Below are positions 8,765 through 16,706 of a DNA stretch of 38,538 nucleotides, in pieces. The position numbers were made by a program, and so were the translations under genes. The DNA comes from Alphaproteobacteria bacterium (GTDB lineage Bacteria; Pseudomonadota; Alphaproteobacteria; Rhizobiales; Xanthobacteraceae). Below the pieces are notes generated by a model, which saw nothing but the letters and a program-made list of their open reading frames with translations, did no database searches and was not told the DNA's origin. The stretch covers positions 1-38,538 of the forward strand of contig VAZM01000023.1 of NCBI GenBank assembly GCA_005883135.1. The letters are read 5' to 3'. Each line of letters starts with the position of its first letter. The first letter of the stretch is position 1.

Positions 8765-9403
8765 TCACTCCACCGGCCGCGCGATCGGGGCGTCGGCGAA
8801 GATCTGATACTGCTGCGCGCGCGGCTTGCCCGCGTCGGCGGGATCGACAAGTTGCAGCGAGCTTTTGCCAAGGAGCGCGCACGGCAGGATCATCACGCGG
8901 ATGAAGCGGCTCGGACGATCGGCGGCTTGCGCGAACACGGGCTCCGGCCCGCTCTCGTACCACGCGCCGCCGGGGCCGTATGAGGTCGAGCGGCCGGCGG
9001 TGTCGATGCGGATGCCGCCCTCGATCAGGCAGCGGATGCCGGGGCCTTGATGGCGATGCGGATAGGCGCAACCGCCGGGCGGAAACGCGACGCTGTCGCC
9101 GCGCAAGAGAAGCTCCCCCGCGGGTAAGGTATTGAGCGACGCGGTGAGCTTCTCGCGCGAGCGCACCCCCGCCGCGGCGGGCGTCGGCGTTGCTGCGAGC
9201 TCGTAGCGCCAGAACGTTGCGCCGCCATCGCCGCCGATGATGGTCACTGCGGCCTCGCCGTGCCAGGTCTCGCCATCGCGCAATGTATGCTCGCCGATGC
9301 GCGCTTGGCCGTGCACGAGAAAGATCATGCGCGCCGCGGCGGGCAGCGCGAGCGCCGCGCCGTTCGACACCACATCTTCGTAGAGCGCGAGCACGGGCGG
9401 CAT
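8765..9403 (-). CDS. Cupin-domain protein
   Basis: 'RMIFLVHGQARIGEHTLRDGETWHGEAAV', 'SVAFPPGGCAYPHRHQGPGIRCLIEGGIRI...PGGAWYESGPEPV'; start at MPPVLALYED. Confidence 0.75.
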   Translation of the reverse strand: MPPVLALYEDVVSNGAALALPAAARMIFLVHGQARIGEHTLRDGETWHGEAAVTIIGGDGGATFWRYELAATPTPAAAGVRSREKLTASLNTLPAGELLLRGDSVAFPPGGCAYPHRHQGPGIRCLIEGGIRIDTAGRSTSYGPGGAWYESGPEPVFAQAADRPSRFIRVMILPCALLGKSSLQLVDPADAGKPRAQQYQIFADAPIARPVE

Positions 9404-9473
9404 GGGCGAGTCCTTAGCTGTACGCTGGGCAACGGCGTGGCGGTTGCCCACGCGGGTGTTCTAAGTTTAGCTC

Positions 9474-9561
9474 GTCATTGCCGGGCTTGACCCGGCAATC
9501 CATCATCTTGGCAAAGAGTTTTTGCGAAGGGATGGATGCGCGGGTCAAGCCCGCGCATGAC
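9474..9561. repeat. Family B repeat
   Basis: gtcattgccgggcttgacccggcaatccat...ggatgcgcgggtcaagcccgcgcatgac. Confidence 0.88.
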
Positions 9562-9581
9562 GAAATAACTAAGTTCTCGCT

Positions 9582-11552
9582 ATGGCAAAAAAACCGGGCC
9601 GAGCCGTGACCGAGGCAGATTCCGCCGATCGCCGAGCCGCGCCAGCGCAGCGCGCGCCGTGGCTCAAGCTCGCCGCGCTCGTCCTGGTGATCGCGGCGCT
9701 CGGGCTCCCCGTCAACGATCTCTTCCGCTACGCGCTGCTCGTCATCGCCACGGTGGTCGTGGCCGCCGGCACGATGCGGGGCGCATGCGTCGGGACGCTC
9801 GCCCTCGCCCTTCGAGACGCTCGCCATAGCGCGTCGGAAGACGCGCGTAAACGCGCTTATGGCTCGCTCCTCAGGACGAGGGCGCGGCTCCTCAGCATGA
9901 CGGCAGGCACGCGGTGGGGCCTCGCGATCGCGGCGATTGCGCTGTGCATCGTGGGACAGATCCTCTTTCCGGCGCCGCGCATCGAGGAAGGCCACAACGT
10001 GTTCATCGTCGATCGCCCCGGCGGCGCGCTGGAGAGAGGCTTGCCGCGCGAGGCGTTCCGGATCATGGCGGCGGAGTTCGACGCGACCTATCCGCCGGCG
10101 CGGCGCTGCGCGCCGCAGGAGATCGGCTGCTGGCGCGGCCAAGGCTTTCCCGCCCAGGCCTTCGCCTTCTCCGCTGACGGCATGCTCGAGCATCCCGCTT
10201 CCTCGCGGCACGTTACGGGAATCAATTTCGGCGATCCGGTGTGGCTGCGCCTCGGCTTCATCAACGAGCTCGCCTACAACTGGAATTCGCAGGCGAGCGA
10301 CGTCGCCCGCGCGCAGCGCGACCGCCGCTCGCTTGCCTTCCTGCACCAGTGGCGGCTCACCATGCCGTGGTTCGTCATGTACCGCTTTCCCGCCGACTTC
10401 GTCGGCAGCGCGTTGTGCTGGCGCGGCGAGGTCATCTGGGAGGGCGCGGAGGAAAAATTCGAGCCGGTGACGCACGCATCGATGCAATGCCGCACGCTGA
10501 CGCCCGAGGATATCGGGCGGCGAATCTTCGGCGTCGCGATCGCGCACGAGCTGGCGATGCGGCTCGTGCCGACGTGGGAGGTGCGGCTGCGTCAGCTTCT
10601 CCCGCCAGCCCTCGCGCTCGTCGCGAGCGCGGGGGTGCTCGCGCTCCTCGTGCGCGTGCGGGGACGCCGCCTGGTGCTGCCGTTCGCGCTCATTGCGGCG
10701 ACGCTTCTCGTCGCGCTCCTCAACGACGCGAGCTTCATCGGCGGCGTGCGCCCGTTCGATAGCGGCGACGACGGGCTCGTCTACGACGGCTACGCGCGCA
10801 TCATGCTGCGCCAGCTCGTCGCCGGCGATATCGCCGGCGCGCTCGAAGGCGTCGAGCCCGTATTCTACTTCACGCCGGGCTTGCGCTACCTGCGCGCCGC
10901 CGAGCATGTCGTCTTCGGCGAGAGCTATCTCGGCTATCTCTCGCTCATTCTGCTCCTGCCGTTTCTCGTCTTCGCGCTGTTCCGCCGGTTCGTGCCGCTC
11001 GCCTGGGCGCTGGCGTTGACCGCGATCTTCGCCGCGATCCCCGTCGGCGTCGGGTTCGGCTCGAGCCTGGTGCAATACGTCAAGTGGGCCTCGCGCGGCT
11101 TCGCCGATCCCGCTGCCTACGTGCTCTTCCTCGCCGCCTTCGTGCTGTTGCTGCCGCGGACTCGGCTGCTCGGGCGACGCACTCGGTCTGCTCCCTCCCC
11201 CCTTGCGGGGGAGGGGTGGGGAGGGGGGTCGTGCGATGTTTCGCACGTGGCGCCATTGAGATTTCACTCCGCCACCCCCAACCCCTCCCCGCAAGGGGGA
11301 GGGGAGCATACCGAGTTCGCCGCGCGCGAAGACGTGGATGCCCGCGCCATAAGCGCGTTCACGCGCGTCTTCCGACGCGCTATGCGCGGGCATGACGAAG
11401 CGAGGGCCGATGGTTTTGCCCGCGCGCTCGCCGCCGGGCTCCTGTTCGCGCTGGCGCTGGCGGTGCGGCCGAACATTGCGCCGGCGGCGGGCATTCTGCT
11501 CGCTGGCGGCGGCATCATGGCGCTGGCGGCGCGCGAGTTTCGCCGCTGCTGA
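9582..11552 (+). CDS. Polytopic membrane protein (possibly glycosyltransferase/mannosyltransferase-like) with two in-frame repeat insertions; probably continues into 11555-12076
   Basis: Multiple TM segments; repeat DNA at about 9792-9902 and 11176-11400 is read through in frame. Confidence 0.7.
   Translation: MAKKPGRAVTEADSADRRAAPAQRAPWLKLAALVLVIAALGLPVNDLFRYALLVIATVVVAAGTMRGACVGTLALALRDARHSASEDARKRAYGSLLRTRARLLSMTAGTRWGLAIAAIALCIVGQILFPAPRIEEGHNVFIVDRPGGALERGLPREAFRIMAAEFDATYPPARRCAPQEIGCWRGQGFPAQAFAFSADGMLEHPASSRHVTGINFGDPVWLRLGFINELAYNWNSQASDVARAQRDRRSLAFLHQWRLTMPWFVMYRFPADFVGSALCWRGEVIWEGAEEKFEPVTHASMQCRTLTPEDIGRRIFGVAIAHELAMRLVPTWEVRLRQLLPPALALVASAGVLALLVRVRGRRLVLPFALIAATLLVALLNDASFIGGVRPFDSGDDGLVYDGYARIMLRQLVAGDIAGALEGVEPVFYFTPGLRYLRAAEHVVFGESYLGYLSLILLLPFLVFALFRRFVPLAWALALTAIFAAIPVGVGFGSSLVQYVKWASRGFADPAAYVLFLAAFVLLLPRTRLLGRRTRSAPSPLAGEGWGGGSCDVSHVAPLRFHSATPNPSPQGGGEHTEFAAREDVDARAISAFTRVFRRAMRGHDEARADGFARALAAGLLFALALAVRPNIAPAAGILLAGGGIMALAAREFRRC
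9792..9902. repeat. Family A repeat with nested family D element (9826-9860), inside the CDS
   Basis: cgctcgccctcgcccttcgagacgctcgcc[atagcgcgtcggaagacgcgcgtaaacgcgcttat]ggctcgctcctcaggacgagggcg. Confidence 0.88.
11176..11400. repeat. Family C repeat pair plus half family B repeat with nested family D element (11349-11383), inside the CDS
   Basis: actcggtctgctccctccccccttgcggggg...ccccgcaagggggaggggagcataccgagttcg, then gtggatgcccgcgcc[ataagcgcgttcacgcgcgtcttccgacgcgctat]gcgcgggcatgac. Confidence 0.9.
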
Positions 11553-11554
11553 CG

Positions 11555-12076
11555 ATGGCGCTGCACAACTGGATCTACGGCGGCGCGTTGGTGCTCTTCA
11601 CCACGACCGCCGGAATTCCCAAGCTCTTGGTGATGCCGCCCGCCGAGTATCTCGCCGCGCTCGCCGAGCTCGCGCACCTTGATGTCGCGGGGGAGCACGT
11701 CATGCGCGCGCTGCGGCAGATCGCGGGCTGGCTCGCCGGCCCGTCGGAATCGCTGGCGTTGACTCCGCTCAACGCCGCAGCCATCGTGGTACTGATTCGC
11801 GTCGTGCTGTGGCGGCAGGCCGAACCGTGGTTGCGGCTGACCGCGATCGCCACCCTCGTGCAGCACGGCGTCGCGCTCTTCTATGCGAGCGCCGGGCGCT
11901 ACTACTATCTGACCTGGCTGCTCACGCTGCTGGTGGTGTCGGCGTGGGTGCACGGCGAAGGGCTCGACATCGCGCGGCGGCGCTTTCCCCGTTTCGCGGA
12001 CCGCGTGGCGAAGCATCCCGCGGGCCTTGCGCTCGCGCGCGGACTGCGGCGCATGGGGGAGATGGTGGAGCGCTAG
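11555..12076 (+). CDS. C-terminal continuation of the membrane protein (or a separate ORF starting 2 nt after the previous stop)
   Basis: 'MALHNWIYGGALVLFTTTAGIPKLLVMPPAEYLAAL...YYYLTWLLTLLVVSAWVHGEG'. Confidence 0.6.
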   Translation: MALHNWIYGGALVLFTTTAGIPKLLVMPPAEYLAALAELAHLDVAGEHVMRALRQIAGWLAGPSESLALTPLNAAAIVVLIRVVLWRQAEPWLRLTAIATLVQHGVALFYASAGRYYYLTWLLTLLVVSAWVHGEGLDIARRRFPRFADRVAKHPAGLALARGLRRMGEMVER

Positions 12077-12084
12077 TAGGGCAC

Positions 12085-12207
12085 GTCATGCGCGGGCTTG
12101 ACCCGCGCATCCATCATCTGCGTAAGAAGCGTTTTCCCAAAATGATGGATTGCCGGGTCATAAGCGCGTTCACGCGCGTCTTCCGACGCGCTATGCCCGG
12201 CAATGAC
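12085..12207. repeat. Family B repeat with nested family D element (12160-12194)
   Basis: attgccgggtc[ataagcgcgttcacgcgcgtcttccgacgcgctat]gcccggcaatgac. Confidence 0.92.
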
Positions 12208-12252
12208 GAGCAGAATATAGGCGGCAGCAGCGTACGAGCACCCAAGCCGCCG

Positions 12253-12912
12253 CTACGGCTTGCGGCCGACCTCGATGGCGATGACGTTGGGCCGCTGCTC
12301 CATGCGCGGGCCGGCCGACGCGCTCACCCCGGCGATGATGCCTTCCGCCATCAGCGCGGCGGCGAGCGCTTGCGCGGGCGCGGCGAGCTCGTTCGCGCGG
12401 CTCGCGGCGACGAACACCGTCACGCCGGAATTCGGCGCGAGCGGGACGCCGGCGGGCGGCTCGCCGACGGCAAGCCCAACCTGCGGCACGCGCACCCATT
12501 GCGCGGCGGCAAGCGTCTTGTCGAGCACGGCCCACAAGGCCTGCGCATCCTCGGAGCCCGCGGCGACTTGTCCCTCGAATTGCTGCCCGGCGAAGGCTTT
12601 GACCCGCGCTGCGACGCGCTGCTGCGCATCGGGCGCGAGCGTGCGCGGCGTGGTCAGCCGCGTGAGCTCGAGCTCGGCGACGCTCGCGCGCTCGCGCGCT
12701 TCCGCGAGCAGCGCCGTCTCGCCGAAGCGGGCGAGCGCGAGGCCCGCGAGCAAGCTCGCGATGAAGAGGAACGCCAGCCCCTTCTGCAGGCCGCGCTTGG
12801 CGTCGGGAAAGAAAATCACGCCGGCCACGCCGATCACGCCGAGCGCCACCAGCGCGGACCCGCACCCGCGCCAGAATTCGGGGCTCGCCATTCCGAGGAG
12901 GAGATCGGTCAT
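12253..12912 (-). CDS. Hypothetical membrane protein with two predicted TM helices
   Basis: Open frame with start MTDLLLGMASPEFW; hydrophobic segments ALVALGVIGVAGVIFF and LAFLFIASLLAGLAL. Confidence 0.65.
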   Translation of the reverse strand: MTDLLLGMASPEFWRGCGSALVALGVIGVAGVIFFPDAKRGLQKGLAFLFIASLLAGLALARFGETALLAEARERASVAELELTRLTTPRTLAPDAQQRVAARVKAFAGQQFEGQVAAGSEDAQALWAVLDKTLAAAQWVRVPQVGLAVGEPPAGVPLAPNSGVTVFVAASRANELAAPAQALAAALMAEGIIAGVSASAGPRMEQRPNVIAIEVGRKP

Positions 12913-13004
12913 GCGCGTGTCGTTTCGCTGCCGGTGATTAGACAGTCAGACTACCGCACCGGCGCCGCTGTGTCGTCGCGGGGTGAATGTAGAATCATGC
13001 GGCG

Positions 13005-13156
13005 CACTTGGTGTGTTCCCCTCCCCCTTGTGGGGAGGGGTTAGGGGTGGGGGTCAATCTTTGGGGCGAGACTCGAGCATCACTGCACCACCCCCACCCC
13101 GCGCGCTGCGCGCGCGACCCTCCCCACAAGGGGGAGGGTAAAGACCGAGTTCGCCG
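13005..13156. repeat. Family C repeat pair
   Basis: acttggtgtgttcccctcccccttgtggggagggg...ccctccccacaagggggagggtaaagaccgagttcg. Confidence 0.87.
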
Positions 13157-13204
13157 CTTGCTATTGCTAAAGGTACAAAGAGCAGAGTGACACACCGCCG
13201 CGCG

Positions 13205-13804
13205 TTAGGTTCTCCGACGCTTGCGCATGCCGCGGGAGTTCCGCCGCCCACGCGGCGCCGTGCGTGGCAGGGCGAGAAAGCCGTTGAGCTCGGCAAGGAG
13301 CAGCGCGCCGATGTGGAGCTGCGAGACGAATACGCCGCGCTTGATCAAGCGCACGATCTCCGCCGGCGACACGAGCTTCACCGTGAGGCCCGGCTCCGGC
13401 GCAAAGCCGGCGGCGCGCTCGCCCGCCGCGACGAAGAAATTATGGATGCGGTTGTTGAGGCGGCCGGTGCAGGCAGAGTTCTCGCCCAAGGCATGGATCG
13501 CGCGCGCGGTGAAGCCGGTCTCCTCCAAGAGCTCGCGCCGGCAGCCTTCGGCCGGATCCTCGCCGGGATCGACCAGGCCCGCCGGCAGCTCCCAGGCGTA
13601 GGCCTCGAGCGCGGGGCGGTATTGCCGCACGATCGGGATTTTGCCAGCGCGGGTGAGCGCAACGATCGAGATGTAATCGGGCTGCTCCACCGCGTGATAG
13701 ATTTGCGGCGCCGCGCCGCGGGAGAATTCCACCTCGCGCGCGATGAGGCTCACCCACGGCGACACCGCCGTGGTGCGACGCGAGCGTATGCGCGGCCATT
13801 TCAT
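13205..13804 (-). CDS. Nudix hydrolase
   Basis: Nudix box GLVDPGEDPAEGCRRELLEETGF. Confidence 0.9.
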   Translation of the reverse strand: MKWPRIRSRRTTAVSPWVSLIAREVEFSRGAAPQIYHAVEQPDYISIVALTRAGKIPIVRQYRPALEAYAWELPAGLVDPGEDPAEGCRRELLEETGFTARAIHALGENSACTGRLNNRIHNFFVAAGERAAGFAPEPGLTVKLVSPAEIVRLIKRGVFVSQLHIGALLLAELNGFLALPRTAPRGRRNSRGMRKRRRT

Positions 13805-13830
13805 GGGATGGGTGCGGCCACTCGTGAGCC

Positions 13831-13917
13831 GTCATGCCCGGGCTTGACCCGGGCATCCATCCAAAGGAAGGACTTCAAGCAAAGACGATGGATTGCCGGG
13901 TCAAGCCCGGCAATGAC
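13831..13917. repeat. Family B repeat without a nested element
   Basis: gtcatgcccgggcttgacccgggcatccatcc...gatggattgccgggtcaagcccggcaatgac. Confidence 0.9.
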
Positions 13918-13949
13918 GGTGGATGGGTTACTGCCAACGGCCGTCATTC

Positions 13950-14699
13950 TCATCCCCCCGGCTCCTTCAGCGCCACGCTGCGCGGCGGGCGGCGCAGGAA
14001 GGTGGTGGCGAAGGCGTAGCGATACCAGCGCAGATACGCGGGAAGCCAGCGCAGAACCTGAAACCGCGATCTGCCGTCGGCCCGCTCGATCCACGTCACC
14101 GGCACCTCGGCGATCCTCCAGCGCAGCCGATGTGCCTTCACCAGGAACTCGATGCTGTAGCAGAAACCCTCGCGCGACTCGATCGGGATGCGCTCGATCG
14201 TCCGCCGAGAGAACAGGCGAAAGCCATTGCTCGCGTCCGTCGTCGGCAGCCGCGCGAGGTGGCGCAAGGTGAAGTTGGCGCTGCGCACCAGAGCTGCCTT
14301 GAGCCACGGGCAGCCGACCATGGCGCCGCCCGGCATGAAGCGGCTGGCGCAGACGATGTCGCAGCCTCCCCGCGCCAGCGCCACCATGCGGTCGAGCATG
14401 GGCGCGTTGACGTGGTCGTCGGCGGGAAACATCAGCACGAACGGCGCGCTGCTTCTGGCGAAGCCGGTCATCACCGCAGCGTGCGCCCCGCGGCTCGCAT
14501 TGCGCACGAGCTCGACGGGAAGGCCGGCATAGGCCTGCGGCGCGGCGCGGATCGCCGGCAGCGTGTCGTCGTGCTCGTCGTCGTAGCAGATGAGCACGCG
14601 CGCCGGCGTCGCCACCGCGCGGCTGAGTCCCGCCAGCACCGGCACGATGTTGCGGCCCTCGTTGTAAACCGGAATGACGATGTCGAGCTCGGGAGTCAT
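13950..14699 (-). CDS. Family 2 glycosyltransferase (dolichol-phosphate-mannose-synthase-like)
   Basis: 'LDIVIPVYNEGRNIVPVLAGL', 'FVLMFPADDHVN', 'RDASNGFRLFSRR'-type motif (TTDASNGFRLFSRRTIERI). Confidence 0.88.
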   Translation of the reverse strand: MTPELDIVIPVYNEGRNIVPVLAGLSRAVATPARVLICYDDEHDDTLPAIRAAPQAYAGLPVELVRNASRGAHAAVMTGFARSSAPFVLMFPADDHVNAPMLDRMVALARGGCDIVCASRFMPGGAMVGCPWLKAALVRSANFTLRHLARLPTTDASNGFRLFSRRTIERIPIESREGFCYSIEFLVKAHRLRWRIAEVPVTWIERADGRSRFQVLRWLPAYLRWYRYAFATTFLRRPPRSVALKEPGG

Positions 14700-14722
14700 G
14701 CTGTCAGCGAATCGCTCTGTCG

Positions 14723-14936
14723 CCCTCATCCTGAGGAGCGGCCCGAAGGGCCGCGTCTCGAAGGATGAGGGGCGGCGGCCTCATGCTTCGAGACGCCCGC
14801 TTCGCGGGCTCCTCAGCATGAGGCCGAGGAGAGATCGGCGTCAAAGCTGTTTGTCCCTCGAGGGTATTCGCTGAGATGTTCATCGCGTGACTATGCTTCG
14901 AGACGCCGCACTTTGTGCGGCTCCTCAGCATGAGGC
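14723..14936. repeat. Family A repeats (three units) interleaved with a duplicated gene tail
   Basis: Units at about 14723-14770, 14778-14823 and 14891-14936. Confidence 0.85.
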
Positions 14937-15308
14937 CGAGGAGAGATCGGCGTCAAAAGCTATTTGTCCGTTGACCGGTACTTCGCTGAGATATTCATCG
15001 TGTCGCTTTTGCAAGTGGCCGCCGTCGCGTCGAAAGCCGAGCAAGCGAGTCGAAATCACCGCGAATGAGCGCTTCCTTTTTTTTGCACGCGACCAGCCCT
15101 TCACTTGCCGCTCGGCGGCAATGGCGTCGGTAATCCGGTCAAACCATTGCGAGAATACCAGCGTCACCGGGCGACGTTGCGCCGTATAGCCGCCGTACGT
15201 TCCAGCATTGTGTTCCGCAACCCGTTGCTCCAGGCCCGACCGTGCGGTCCCGGTGTAATAGCTGTCGTCGGCGCAGCGCAAGATATAGAGGTAGGCGCCA
15301 TCACTCAT
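14925..15308 (-). CDS. GIY-YIG domain endonuclease-like protein; C-terminus runs into repeat DNA
   Basis: 'AYLYILRCADDSYYTGTARSGLEQRVAEHNAGTYGGYTAQRRPVTLVFSQWF...ERQVKGWSRAKK'. Confidence 0.88.
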   Translation of the reverse strand: MSDGAYLYILRCADDSYYTGTARSGLEQRVAEHNAGTYGGYTAQRRPVTLVFSQWFDRITDAIAAERQVKGWSRAKKRKRSFAVISTRLLGFRRDGGHLQKRHDEYLSEVPVNGQIAFDADLSSASC

Positions 15309-15349
15309 GGTGCGCCTTAAGCTTAGCTGAGTAGCCTCCGCGCTCTCCG

Positions 15350-15615
15350 CCGCCCTCGTCCTGAGGAGCGAGCCCGGCCGAGCGAAGCGAAAGCCGGGTG
15401 AGCGTCTCGAAGGGCGAGGGCGGCACCTGCACCTGACCATGATGCCGCGTAATCGGGCCGGCCTCATGCTTCGAGACGCACAACTTCGTACGGCTCCTCA
15501 GCATGAGGCCGAAGAGAAAGCGCCGTCGAAGCCAGGGGTCGGTCATATTGGCAGATCGCGGCGGCCTCATGCTTCGAGACGCCGCGCTGTCGCGCGGCTC
15601 CTCAGCATGAGGCCG
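15350..15615. repeat. Family A repeats (three units), the first with a different short insert at its loop
   Basis: ctcgtcctgaggagcgagc[ccggccgagcgaagcgaaagccgggt]gagcgtctcgaagggcgagg; then units at about 15459 and 15562. Confidence 0.82.
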
Positions 15616-15628
15616 TGTCCTCCGCATC

Positions 15629-16363
15629 TCACCCCTTTGCGCCAACGGTGAGGACGAAGGGCCGCAGCCGCTCCATCACGCCGAAGCCGAAGGCAGCGCG
15701 GTCGATGACATTGTAGATCGGCAGCAAAAGTTGTGCGCGCCGCGACGCCACGTAGCGATAGGCGAGACCGGAAAGATAATGCGAGGAGACGGCAAAGCCC
15801 GCGCGCGCGAACACGGCGCGGACCTCGCGCGCGAGCACTGGCCGCTCGTTCTCGGTCACGCCGAGCGGGCTGTAGAACGGCGAGGCGCGGTCGCGGTAGA
15901 GCCACATGAACGGATTCATCCGGTTGGGATCGAAGGCGAGAAAGCGCCCGCGCGGGCGCAGCACGCGGAAGGTTTCCGCGGCGCAGGGCGAGGGGTCGGG
16001 GAAGTGGTGCACCACGCCGCTCAAGAGCGCGCCGTCGAAGCTCTCGGAGGCAAACGGCAGGTGCTCGATGTCGCCGGCGATGAACGCGATCGATGGATGC
16101 TTGCGGCGGCCGACCGCGAGCAGCTTCGCGCTGATGTCGACGCCGACGCAGTCGTAGCCGGCGCGCGCAAGCAGCGCGGTGAAGGTGCCGGAGCCGCAGC
16201 CGAGATCGACGACGCGCGCGGGAGGCTTAAGCCCGGTGAGCGTGATGAAGGCGTCGACGATGCGCGCGCTCGCCTGCGGCGTGAACACGTCATAGTCGTC
16301 CGCGGCGGCATGGCCGTCGAAGAACGCGATCTCTTTCTGTTTGTCTTGGGTGGACGCGGTCAT
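15629..16363 (-). CDS. Class I SAM-dependent methyltransferase
   Basis: 'RVVDLGCGSGTFTALLARAGYDCVGVDIS', 'FDGALLSGVVHHFPDP'. Confidence 0.88.
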   Translation of the reverse strand: MTASTQDKQKEIAFFDGHAAADDYDVFTPQASARIVDAFITLTGLKPPARVVDLGCGSGTFTALLARAGYDCVGVDISAKLLAVGRRKHPSIAFIAGDIEHLPFASESFDGALLSGVVHHFPDPSPCAAETFRVLRPRGRFLAFDPNRMNPFMWLYRDRASPFYSPLGVTENERPVLAREVRAVFARAGFAVSSHYLSGLAYRYVASRRAQLLLPIYNVIDRAAFGFGVMERLRPFVLTVGAKG

Positions 16364-16447
16364 GTGCTAGGATTTGGATCGCACGGCTTTCCCTATACGC
16401 GGTACGCGCCTTCTGTGCGAGCTGGCAACGCCCGTGTCGCCTCCAGT

Positions 16448-16652
16448 GCCCTCTCCCAGCCGAAGTCGGATTTATCCGACTTCGGCCGAATTAAAAGTGC
16501 CGAACTCGGGCAAGCCCGAGTTCGGTGCGGGAGAGGGCACAATGGTGGGCCTACGAACTCGAATGGGTGAGGGGTTATTGCGACAAGCTACCCCTCACCC
16601 ATCATTGTGCGTGGTGACACCGAGCTGCCCTCTCCCGCAAGGGGAGAGGGCG
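16448..16652. repeat. Family C-like repeats with an embedded double-hairpin element (16460-16525)
   Basis: gccctctcccag[ccgaagtcggatttatccgacttcggccgaattaaaagtgccgaactcgggcaagcccgagttcgg]tgcgggagagggca. Confidence 0.83.
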
Positions 16653-16706
16653 CAAAGTCGCGACCGCGGCTGTTGAACTCGCGCTTTCGAGGTGGCGCCG
16701 CACACA

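Noticed and set aside
9414-11393. 659-aa minus-strand ORF opposite the membrane protein gene
   Set aside because: Reads repeats and the antisense of a TM protein; charged low-complexity composition and no recognisable domain.
3300-15615. CRISPR-like array formed by recurring short repeats
   Set aside because: Repeats are palindromic, irregularly spaced, in both orientations and scattered between genes; there are no regular unique spacers and no cas genes.
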